Under the pieces are notes generated by a model. The model was not told the DNA's origin and ran no database searches. It worked only from the letters and a program-made list of their open reading frames with translations. From Durusdinium trenchii (lineage: Eukaryota > Sar > Dinophyceae > Suessiales > Symbiodiniaceae): DNA of 64,000 nucleotides. Every line of letters starts with the position of its first letter. The stretch's first letter is position 1. Location of the stretch: contig CAXAMN010027384.1 of assembly GCA_963970005.1 (NCBI GenBank), positions 92,214-156,213 of the forward strand, read 5' to 3'. Of the stretch, positions 9,901-19,000 are shown one piece after another. The position numbers and the translations under genes are program-made.

Positions 9901-10938
9901 CTCCAGGAAGCTCATCTCCTTGTTCCTGCCAAGGAATTTATTGAGCAAAAGAATTGGACAGTTTGTTTCAATGATTGGGAGAATCTTGCAGTGATGGCTA
10001 GACTGGCACCAGATGGCTATATCAAGATCATTGCTGGACATGACCAAGACCTTGGTCACTGTCAACAGCGTGATGTAACTTGGGCTATCTATGAGATTTG
10101 TTTTGGAGAAACAAGGCCTCATCAAGAATTCAAGGACGCAGACTATGAATTTGAGGACTATGGTCCTAAGGAAAAGCGTGTTCCACTTACTCGAGCGAAC
10201 ATGCATACCATCAGAGTCTGTAATTATCACGTTGATACACATCGTGCTGTGGATGCCCACCTACTGACAGGAGAACAGACAGCATTGATGCTTTATGAAT
10301 GTTTTGTATATGAGGTGGACATCATTTCTGGTGATGCAAATAGTTTGGCCTACAGAATGTCTGGGTACAAAAGGCAACCAATGGCTAACTATTATTACAG
10401 CACCATGCAGCATTGGATCCGCAGGTTTTCAGAAGCCCGTGTAAAAGCAGATCCTGGTATCACAGCACCTATTCCCAGAACATTTTACAGTTCATCTTCA
10501 CTTGTTCTCAAGCAGTGTGAAGATTACTTTGAGAAACTCTGGGAAGAATACTCTACAGAAGAGAAAGAAGTGTACCAGGGGTCAAAGCTTGGCGATACAT
10601 GTTTGTCTACCATTGTTGAATGGGGTCATTCAATGAGTGGAGAGGAATATTCAAATTCCACATTGAGCACGAAGGAGTTCGTCTGTAATTTTTCAGAGAA
10701 CTTTGCTTTGATTGACACGGAGGTCATGTGCTCTAAACCCTCTGACGATGACAGTCATGGTCCAATGTTTATTTCACTCAGACCAGCTTCCTTTTCATCT
10801 GGAGACAGAAGACTTTATCGCTCGGGCGAGACTCTTAGAGATGCTAACTTGCGGAGGAAGGAGAAACAGAAAGGGAATAAAAGGAAAGGAAGGCCGCCAA
10901 CTTCTGGTCAAGCAGCTCCATCGACTGCAGCGGCATAA
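6973..10938 (+). CDS. Element I large protein with EEP-like C-terminal domain
   Basis: A 1321-codon ORF in the same frame as its predecessor, separated only by the TGA at 6970-6972. It starts on a non-ATG codon, so it may be reached by readthrough or begin further in. Residues 1-450 are unrecognised. Residues 450-720 are highly acidic with coiled-coil-like Glu/Lys runs. Residues about 950-1290 carry an order of motifs like the EEP (endonuclease/exonuclease/phosphatase) superfamily: HVVILQEAH (Glu at 9907), RVCNYHVDT, DIISGDAN (10330-10341), VEWGHS and DSHGPMF. This would be a metal-dependent nuclease or phosphatase. The tail is basic (RRKEKQKGNKRKGR). Alternative: a catalytically dead structural protein. 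There is no RT signature. Confidence 0.55.
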   Translation: MRSRQVMPEGHYQPGWSLIPPKEIDDRDPWSVFGYNAPTLIVNGDGATSRSHRWRDITSRRSTARTSGEPQQDEEDDSAHVAEREMTWFIQNVNNLILNPWMVYDIGMVSLHDRRGTRVLQSTGEDAILVRDWDRLTRHQREYFCRRYKLLRPNIYGTEDDPKTYAPSFEPGICQWMELAQTGYQQFFFIRAWENGRRWAEILTDHGIQSIELSSFLDMCRDPKLLGWNFGIPEPQWDSFGNTVEEAFNTPLFAKVHYRFKQEEEIGRVMHILSELVCDFFMKVLPKWVLDHSILWEEFMILDPVTNLPVYKTSEDALYAERDPEKYHKHFAMNFKKFRFSARVVWYLIDRDRNHLESFLHNSNSRFVQHACYQLREYVQARVAVSDPLYEMIKKEEFERQYNSKFLEAISCSRVVVEPVSSGTYEPSSKLNLKVLQNILKGVYKIQKNEERAREREEEEEQAAQNISNLLADDMELDFDDDNVPVWRSIVNKYREGDQVLRGEAVKITHLYKDKKENEKATEFFSSDRTDFYETSDSLPRTKEEDFIEDLLAKDVAKQAFEAGEEVPPYTRVSTIAGGIHTGSMVLVEDEDMEEEVPEEDPAVELEKDEEMFDENAGAFPSEGLKMEVDQEEAKDESAPHFLSREIGEDSAASYLPSGEMDANLDDTPCLPKSKRSRLNKIPDPHFHEEVQDDATMEEKKKAVEKIKEVREDDGEKKLEAEIQESFPSEVVADKDPVDADNTYELHTSPLRLLGEITNDPGIGFYQLCFMETHARLLNHVCFRKGELSHPHYQARINEDDFVRSIRKVCLVPPPDCYEDSREHDLKSFFINDDRIVYLDDRYQVEPRALERAEQAREDLEVTKEQFREELEKYGPKGPSWDFVAFYEELCQRFLKGRIEEQYGTNLLASSESLTFLPWNYGNMVRGQKYTTPKFLQGLDRAMKPRKQSAMSLQYEQFENNLFFNMLFFLRAHVVILQEAHLLVPAKEFIEQKNWTVCFNDWENLAVMARLAPDGYIKIIAGHDQDLGHCQQRDVTWAIYEICFGETRPHQEFKDADYEFEDYGPKEKRVPLTRANMHTIRVCNYHVDTHRAVDAHLLTGEQTALMLYECFVYEVDIISGDANSLAYRMSGYKRQPMANYYYSTMQHWIRRFSEARVKADPGITAPIPRTFYSSSSLVLKQCEDYFEKLWEEYSTEEKEVYQGSKLGDTCLSTIVEWGHSMSGEEYSNSTLSTKEFVCNFSENFALIDTEVMCSKPSDDDSHGPMFISLRPASFSSGDRRLYRSGETLRDANLRRKEKQKGNKRKGRPPTSGQAAPSTAAA

Positions 10939-11908
10939 AACTCAGAGCGGAGGCTAACTTTTAATGATAGCTAGGAAGTGAAGATACTTCTGATCACAGT
11001 TGATACTTTGCTTCCAGGCTTGACTTTAAGTTGCCAGGCTGAAGTTTTAATGAATTCTGGTTTGCAACAAGGAGAAACTTTTTTTGTCAAAGAAGATACT
11101 CCTGCATTCCAGGTTTATATGCTTTAGCGTGCAGATAAATACAGTTTACTAACGGTTACTATCTGCAGGTAGGTATGGACAGTTTTTCAGAACTGATGAT
11201 AACTACCGCAGCCGCTCTTTTGAAGTGACCTCTAATGGACAACCATTCATGGTTGATGATTAAGTCATTTCATAAGTTTGCATTTGTAGTGCAGTTTTGT
11301 ACATACATTTGCCGGTGTCTCCTTCCTTTTTGTTTTTGGTGTCAGAGAGAAAGAGTCCTTTTGATGCAGTTCCATTTTTTATTTAAGTCCTGTGTATGGA
11401 AGCGGCCGAGACCACTTTTCGAGAAGAACATTCCTCGGACCGAGAGTTGACGCTCCTTGCATTTTGCAAGGCATCTTAATTCGTTGCAGTTTGCGCGGTC
11501 TTGAAATTTTTAGTTCTTCGATACGCGAGTGTCGTTTACTGCTTTTACAGGTCTCTGTGCAAGAAAGCCGCTTTCCTTTGAATTTAAGTTTCTTTGAAGC
11601 TCTGGCTATTTAAGGGCTATTGAGCGCCGGTACATGGTATCTTCGCCGGTGAACGATACAGTCTCCAGCCGAGATACATTGTCTTTGACTTTGTATTTGA
11701 GGTGAGTCAGCTATTGCTCCGTCACTGTATTTAGTATACCTAGAGATTACCTTTTCTAAAGTGTGCAATACACTGGAATTGGTAAGTACAGGGCACCGTG
11801 GTTTCCTTTTAAGCTTACTAGAGCTTGCTGGACTGTTTTAGCCTTGCGGTAGAAAAATAGTGTGCGACATACGCAATAGGCAGGAGTGGACATGAATTTT
11901 GCGCCTGC
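10939..11908 (+). other. 3' untranslated stretch of Element I
   Basis: 970 bases between the last ORF and the 3' LTR. No convincing gene was seen. A weak purine-rich tract (AGGCAGGAGTGGA, about 11878-11890) lies 18 bases before the LTR, so the polypurine tract is not textbook. Confidence 0.6.
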
Positions 11909-12039
11909 TGAAATGTAGAGGCCTACTTGTACAGGTTCCACTCCAGTGGCCTATCTAGTGTGTCCATACTTGACTGCCATAAGGCTCAAGACAAGAGGAT
12001 AAGACTCTGCGCATAAAATACGCCCTAGTCACTCTTTCA
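11909..12039 (+). repeat. 3' LTR of Element I (28 bases shorter)
   Basis: Same TG...CA termini and sequence as 11-169 but lacking the 28 bases that follow the TATA-like CATAAAA. Flanked on the right by CCCCC. Because the two LTRs of one insertion start out identical, this indel postdates insertion or arose during reverse transcription. Confidence 0.88.
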
Positions 12040-12665
12040 CCCCCTCCCCTCCTCCCCTCTCCCCTCTCCCCTCTCCCCACCCCACCTCCCCTCTCCTCCT
12101 TCCTCCCACCTTCCCTCCCTCCCTCCTCNNNNNNNNNNNNNNNNNNNNNNNNNNNNNNNNNNNNNNNNNNNNNNNNNNNNNNNNNNNNNNNNNNNNNNNN
12201 NNNNNNNNNNNNNNNNNNNNNNNNNNNNNNNNNNNNNNNNNNNNNNNNNNNNNNNNNNNNNNNNNNNNNNNNNNNNNNNNNNNNNNNNNNNNNNNNNNNN
12301 NNNNNNNNNNNNNNNNNNNNNNNNNNNNNNNNNNNNNNNNNNNNNNNNNNNNNNNNNNNNNNNNNNNNNNNNNNNNNNNNNNNNNNNNNNNNNNNNNNNN
12401 NNNNNNNNNNNNNNNNNNNNNNNNNNNNNNNNNNNNNNNNNNNNNNNNNNNNNNNNNNNNNNNNNNNNNNNNNNNNNNNNNNNNNNNNNNNNNNNNNNNN
12501 NNNNNNNNNNNNNNNNNNNNNNNNNNNNCTCTCATCTCTCTCATCTCTCTCATCTCTCTCATCTCTCTCATCTCTTTCTCGTCTCTCTCATCTCTCTCTC
12601 CTCTCTCTCTCTCTCCTCTCTGTCTCTCGTCTTTCCGTCTCTCTTCTCTCTCTTCTCTCGCAGGA
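12040..12665. repeat. Pyrimidine-rich repeat with 400-base gap
   Basis: C-rich CCCCT/CCTCC runs, then N at 12129-12528, then tandem CTCTCAT/CTCTCTC. Element I sits in this low-complexity DNA. Long minus-strand reading frames through it are artefacts. Confidence 0.9.
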
Positions 12666-12789
12666 GGATCCGGGCAAAGAGCCACATATAAAGGACTCCT
12701 CACCCCTGCCTCCAAAAAGAGCGCCGTGTTTTTTCCTACCTCGCTGCCCTCCACTTTCCCATTCTGGAGCGCTAGCTTTCGCCCCCCCT

Positions 12790-13633
12790 TGGCCTCAAAT
12801 ATTTTTTAATACATAAACGGAACATATATTTATTGAAATATTGATATTTATATCCGATTGCAGGAAAATAATGAAATGGAACAACAAACATTAATATAGA
12901 TTTGAATGTACTATAAATAAATAAATATATATAGGAAATATATAAAATATTTTGATAATATAAAAACATATAAATAAATAAATATATATATATATTAAAT
13001 AATTTATTTTAGAATAATGTAAATATAAATTTTTGAATATAAATTGTAATATTTTATAGGTTAAATATTTTTTTTGTTTTATAATTTGATTTGAATTAAT
13101 TTAATTTCGATTATTTATTTAATATTGGATTATTATAATGATTATTTATTTAAATAATTTATATATATATTATTATTAATATTATGGATTGGAATATAAT
13201 TGAATAAAATTATACGAATTTTAGAAATAATATAATCGAAATATTTAGAAACATTTTTTTATTTTGTTGTTTTTATTTATTTATTTTTTTAAATTTATAA
13301 TTGGTTTATGGTTTTTGTTATTATTTGGATTTTATTTAATAATTGAATTATTTTATATATTTTAATTTTTAAATATAGGAAATAACTTTTATATGTTGTT
13401 ATTGTTTTGGGGTATTTTTTGGGTAATTTTATTATATTTCGACGTCGTCGGTTTGAATTTCGTATGGTATATCGTAAATAATTTTTATTTATTTGATTTT
13501 GAATTTATACTTTTGATTTCGTTTTTACGTGTTTATCGAATATTTTTTGGACGTATATATTAATCTTTTATATTGTAATATTCGGATATATACGTTAGGA
13601 AATATGGCTTTACTATTATATTTTATTTTGAAT
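12790..13633. other. AT-rich island, no gene
   Basis: About 840 bases made almost entirely of A and T, with many ATTTA/TATAT strings, clearly unlike its neighbours. No coding frame was seen. It ends where the copia LTR remnant begins. Confidence 0.8.
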
Positions 13634-13790
13634 TACGAAACTATATGGATTGATTTTCGTCGTCCGTTTACTCTGTAATGGCCATTAGCAAGGAAAGAAC
13701 TTTGGTCACGGCCATTTCACTTACGTGTTTTCCCGCTAGATTTAGAGCATTAGGGATTTTGATTTTGGTATTTTCACCGTGTCATTTTCA
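13634..13790 (+). repeat. 5' LTR remnant of a second copia family
   Basis: Matches 32719-32911 downstream of Element II, with about 45 bases of indel difference. Shared stretches include TATGGATTGA, TTTCACTTACGTGTTT, CGCTAGATTTAGAGC and TTTCACCGTGTCATT. It ends in CA at 13789-13790 and is followed, one base later, by a PBS-like string. The upstream limit is vague because AT-rich DNA begins there. Confidence 0.7.
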
Positions 13791-13791
13791 T

Positions 13792-13805
13792 TGGTAACGG
13801 AGCCG
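13792..13805 (+). other. Primer-binding site of the second copia family
   Basis: TGGTAACGGAGC lies one base after the LTR end. It differs by one base in twelve from the Element I site, so both families probably use the same tRNA primer. Confidence 0.6.
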
Positions 13806-13904
13806 TTAAAGTACGGTTCCGGGCGCTCGCGAATTTTTTGTCTGACGCTTCGAGTTCTCGGATTCCGTAGCTGATCAATTCTATGTCTCTAGGTTTGACA
13901 ACGT

Positions 13905-14370
13905 AATAGTTGGTTACAAGGAATGGCGAAAGCGTGTTCAATTGCACGCTCATCGTTAGAAGATGCGGTCGAGAGAAGGAGATTGCATTGAATATTCTAG
14001 TTCATTTGGAAGGAGCTTCATGGCGACAGTGCGAAGATCTGGCGATCGTAGATTTAGAAAAGGAAGATGGATTGTCGTACCTTTTGAAAAGATTGGATGC
14101 TTAGTGGCAGTACGATGACAAAGTCGAGATGCCTGAAGCTTTTGAACGATTTTTCTTCAAGGTGATGCGCAAACCTGGACAATCCCTATTGGAATTTTGC
14201 ACTGATTTCAATCAGGCACTTCGTGAGCTATTGAAATTTAAGATCGATCTTCCACAGGAGGTTAGTGGATGGCTCATGTTGAGACGTGCCGCATTGATAA
14301 GGGAATAACAGGTAATGGTGCAAACACATATTGGGACAAAATTGACATTGAGTACAGTTGAGGTACTCCT
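13905..14370 (+). pseudogene. Copia gag remnant
   Basis: Translating with allowance for stops gives gag-like text: EKEIALNILVHLEGASW, FKVMRKPGQSLLEFCTDF, VSGWLMLRRAALIRE and TKLTLSTVEVLL. There is a frame change near 13960 and stops at 14102 (TAG) and about 14308 (TAA). The gag text ends abruptly at about 14370, where the sequence becomes the antisense of an exon of the minus-strand gene. It follows the LTR and PBS in the normal order, so this is the 5' end of an element whose body is missing or displaced. Confidence 0.65.
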
Positions 14371-16056
14371 TGGTGTCATAAATAGCTTGATTGGTGGCAT
14401 TGGATGCCTTCTTCTCCAGCTCAAGCAATTCCTCCAAATGACCCGCTGCAGCGGAAATTGACTTGGTATTTGAGGGAGAGAATGTTTCGCCCACAAGATC
14501 ACGTAAGTCGTATGCCTTCTGAAGATCATCATTGCCCAAGACCTTGATCTGCTCGGGAATTGGAAGTTCAGGAATGTCAATGCTTTGGAACGAATGTTCA
14601 AAGGTTTTTGCAATTAATGATGTCAGCTTTTTGCCTTCATTCACGAGGTAACAGCCAAACTCCGCAATATTGCGGGCGTCATCAAGAAAGATGGGAAAAT
14701 CAGTTGCTTCTGATGGGCGCAATGCCTGTACCATTGCCGTAAGCTTTCCCTGCAAGGACTCGAGGTCACCCAGATTATGTAGCTCAATGGAATCTCGAAT
14801 CCCCTGATAGTTTGCACTCAGCAGCGTGATGTCATCGACCCCCTTTGGTGATGAAGATTGGTTCACAAATTCCCTAGTAGTCTGGAAAGAGACGTCGCAT
14901 GACGCAATGAATTCCATCAATGCGATTCCATTCCGAACCACATCTCCAGATTCTGCAGCCAAAGCTGTGGTCATGAGATTGGCACTCTGGCAGTGTTTTT
15001 CAAGCATCTTCACACTATCCTCAATCCATTTTGAACCATGGTTGCTTGCGCTCAGCAAACTCTGGAAAATCTTCATAATGTATTCTGAAGCCTCTCCAGC
15101 AACGGTTACTTGCAGTGTTTCCTGTGCAGCCTGTGTTACCCCTGAGATTGAGTCCAGCAATCCTTGGATGTCATCCTTGTCCTCATTTTTCAGGAATGTG
15201 TTCAAGGTGATTGTAACCTTCTTCCATGCCTCGAGCGCTGATTTGGTTTCCTTGGCATCCAGCTTATCCATCAAAGCCTGCTGGAAGGACTTGGCAACCC
15301 CTGCGCAAGCAACGGCGGCTTCCACCAAAGACTTCAGTCGAGTCTTATTGAAAGTTCCTTGAATTTGTTGAAAACAAGAACTGCCATCCTCTGGAAGTAG
15401 TACCAACGGCATCTTGTCAGGGCTTGTGGAAGAAAGTGCATCTCTCATTTGGTCTAGGAAGGGAACAAAATCAAAGACCAGAAAGGCTTCCACGGAAATC
15501 ATCACTGCCTTTTCGACCGTGTTGCTCAGCTCAGTCAGAAGCTCTCGATCGCTTCCCTTCAGCAATTTGGCTGCAGGACTCACTATGGTTGTGTATGCAG
15601 TGGATAGCACCTTCCCATACTCACTGCTGAATTGTTCCTTCTGGCCAGGTGTCACAGGCCCCTCAAGAAGACCAAAATCTGCAACTTCAATGGTCATTCT
15701 GTTCACCTCCTCGATGAAGAAGCTTCTCTCTTGGTAGCATTCGCCTTGGCCAACTCGATTACCTTCTTCCCTTTCTCCAGAAGCATTGCCCACACAATCC
15801 AATGCTGTTGTTCTGTGGCAGCTGGCGCCACTTCCACCAATTTGCAAGCATCTTTCACTTTGGCAGGAGGCGCGCTCCAATCCAGGATGCACTTGATCCA
15901 TCCAATAGCTGCGTCGAAGTCTGCATCACCTGAAAATTTGTCTGTGAATGAAGCCATGGTGTCAACAAATTGGCGTAGGTATTGAAGGCAATCGCTTGTG
16001 AGCTTGTTCCCGAGGCTTTTGACAAGCGTCTGAAAGAGTTGGCTCGTAAGCAATAC
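14370..16056 (-). CDS. Long 3' exon, truncated, with a frame conflict
   Basis: Acceptor ATACCCAG. The frame VLLTSQLFQTLVKSLGNKL ... KANATKREASSSR runs to 15707, then coding continues in another frame from MTIEVADFGLLEGP through about 430 helical residues (many Leu/Ala/Glu heptads, for example TELSNTVEKAVMISVEAF). It ends at the junction with gag sequence near 14370. No stop or 3' UTR of its own is present, so the C-terminus is missing. Alpha-helical repeat-like protein of unknown function. Confidence 0.5.
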
Positions 16057-19000
16057 CTGGGTATGGAAGATGGAAGGCAAACAGTTTAAGTCACAGTCAG
16101 TTACAGTTACATTTACAGTGTAAGTTTAAGTCAAAGTTTAGAGTTGTCCCAACTCTTAAGACAAAGTAGTTGGCTGATGGCTGTTAAGTCACAAAGTATT
16201 CAGTGCCCTCTTCCTCACCAAGGTGGTCCTCACACATTTTTGAAGTGTCTTGGAAGAACTTGTGCCAGGCCGCATGCTTCAAATCCTGGAAACAATCAAG
16301 AGACTCGGATGTTCACTCACCCTATTTTCACCCGATTTATTCGATTATTCGATTGGGATAATCAGATAATCATAAACATTCATGTTTCTGTCCTCCATGG
16401 CCACAGCCTTTAGGATGCGTTCCCAAATAGCCGGCGATCCATCACCAGAAACCTGTTTCACTGCTTCATCATACAAAGCCTTGCCTGAGAGTGTTTGGCT
16501 TGGACCAGCTATTCCAGCAGTCTGCTTTGTAAACAGAATTGAATCATTGATCTTCTTGATGACTTCGTCATAAGCTGATGTCAGCTCAGAAACATCGCCC
16601 TTTCGTCGGTTGAAGCTTTTCCGTTTTGTTTGCACTTGAGCTTTCACAGCAGTCAAATCTGCGATGGGTGCCTTTGCCCATGCACCAAAAGTAGCGTCGT
16701 CTGAACTAGATGGAGTTGTTCGACAATGGCCTTCACTTTATTCAGAAACTCATTGAGACTGTCTTGGTCTTCTGCACTGATACCCCCCTGAGGGTGATCA
16801 TGAATAGTAACATCTTCCCCTTCTCGGAATTCTCAGGCTGTGGCTGTTCCTTTCTCTTTGTTTTTTCACGCTTGGTGTTTCCACCGCCACCGCCACCGCC
16901 ACCGCCACGGGTTGGTACAGAAGGCTCTGGAACTGGACCTTGGCGGGGTTTTTTGGGAACAGTACCTGCGGCTGCAGCAACCGCCCCCAATGAAGACGAT
17001 GCCCTTTTTTGACCACTACCACTAGTGGCATGCATGCGATGAAACAAGTTTGCAAATGGTGTAGGATCCATAACCAGCTCCTCATCAGAACCATCAGCGG
17101 CCTCGGTAGTATCAACATGTGTAGTCTCAACATCCTCACCATCAGGAGCTCTAGGGTCACCTCCCGAAGCCCCAGTGATACGGACAGTTGTTGATACATC
17201 GCCTTTGCCCGCATTGGCCTTGTGGAATTGGCGCAATATCGAGTTGTGGATGTTGTTTGTTTGCTCCTGTCCGAGTACAACATCCGGCTGGTTCAACAAG
17301 GTGGTGCGATCGACTTCTGTAGTGGCTGAGTCGATGTATTCAAAGATTCCATCGTCCTGCGGAATAGTGTTTAGTTTAGTCATTTTTAGTCTGATGGGTG
17401 TAAAAAAGAAGACGAACAGAAGAAGACAGACAGACAAATTCAGATAAACACAAAGCAATGGAGTCCTCGTCCATGATGATGTCAACACCCACGATGTTCT
17501 GTCCCTTGTACTTGATGGTCTTGATCTTCTCAGGGGGTGGTTTACCCCAACGCCGTTCATAAGCATCAAGGTGAAGGAACTTAGTCTTTGGTCCAATGAT
17601 ACCAAACGTCTCCTTCTCATGTGTCTTGAAGGTCTCTGTTGGCTGGCTAAATGGATTGTTTTTGTTGGTCAACCGAAGAGCAGGGTTCTCGATCTTCATA
17701 TCAACGAGCTGCTCACGATTCTTCAGAAAGTCGTGGTTCTCAGAAGTTGACTTGTCCAGCTCACGGTCGACACAAGTCATTGATCCACATTTGAGCAGCC
17801 AGCCGCCAATGTCCGTTGTCTGACAGGGTATTGTCAATTGTGTTCTTTACAGTATGTACCAGGTGTACTGTAGTATTCAATCCGTACCGTACCGTACCAT
17901 ACCGTACCCATTGTACCGTACTGTCCCACCACCGATGTACCCACTGTACTGTACCCACAATAGCAACAGAAAATCTATAATTAGCAGCAGAAAAGCTTGC
18001 TAATTATATATTTTCTGCTGCTATTTCGGGTACAGTACACTGGGTACATCGGTGGTACATGAGTACGGGACGGGACGGTACTGTCAGTACGGTACGGTAC
18101 GGTACGGTACAGTGTGGTACAGGTACAGTACCAAGGTATAATGTATCCATTTCGGATACACAAGACCTTAAGATATTAAGATAAACAATCAGTCTCAGTT
18201 CAGTTTAGTATCATTTGTGGTTCGTCTTTGACATTTCCTTGCCTTCCGGCATAAGAGGCAGTGACACCCCTGAGGAGCTTCCAATGTGCCAGACTCCCAC
18301 GTGAGCATGTTCAACCAAGCTTTCTCCTGAGATTGTGATTGATCGTAGGGAGCTTCCTCAGTAGACCAATGCCCACAGCGTTTGCACATCCGTGGCTTGT
18401 AGTTCTCCGGTAGGGTAATGCCTGCTGGTGGTAGTGGAGCCTCCTTCGACTGTGCAGGGCCTTTCTGACTCTTCACTCTTGAGGCTCCAGGCACAGCTGG
18501 TTTACTTTGTATAGCTGGCATCCCCTGCGAACACAAGCCCCCAATCCTATATATAGTCACCCTTCACGAATTGAGCCAAAGCTCATCAAACATTATTTCT
18601 TCAATGAAGCAGCTGCTGAGAGCAATGTGTGAGTCAGTCTAGTGAGTAGTAGACTGTAGACAAATACAAAAATGCTTTGTGAATCAATCCTATGAAATCA
18701 AACAAATGCTATTTTCATCTCCGTATGCCATGCATCTCCGTGCGTTTGGAAACCAATTGGAGAGCCCATTCACTCCAAACACTGACATACAACGCTCGGC
18801 CCCTGACCCCACTCTCAGATACCCAAGAAAGTTTTGAACCTCATCAACGCAATGTCCAAATATGTCCAAACAAGTCTGACTCTGACTGAGACTGAAACAC
18901 TTGTATATGAAGTCTGCAATGCAAGAAGCTGATCCTTATGTTGCTTAGCGCCATCCTTGCCCCGAATCGATCGATCAGCATCAAGATACTGGAGAATGCT

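Larger units (their letters stand above)
11..12039 (+). mobile_element. Element I: LTR retroelement without reverse transcriptase
   Basis: The element is bounded by direct repeats that begin TG and end CA (11-169 and 11909-12039). It has a primer-binding-site-like sequence one base after the 5' LTR and runs of C on both outer sides, compatible with a CCCCC target duplication. Going 5' to 3' it encodes gag, protease, integrase, a decayed methyltransferase-like segment, a KptA-like domain and a protein with an EEP-like domain. No YVDD-type RT or RNase H could be read in any frame between the LTRs, so mobilisation would need RT supplied in trans. The LTRs are identical where they align, so insertion looks recent, yet the coding track has two frame changes and several in-frame stops. 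Confidence 0.85.

Noticed and set aside
12029..12754. A 241-codon minus-strand ORF
   Set aside because: Consists of Glu/Arg low complexity from a CT repeat plus gap characters.
15690..15712. AGGAGGTGAACAGAATG, a Shine-Dalgarno-like sequence with overlapping stop and start
   Set aside because: Would suggest bacterial translational coupling, but the surrounding gene has introns; treated as chance at a frame conflict.
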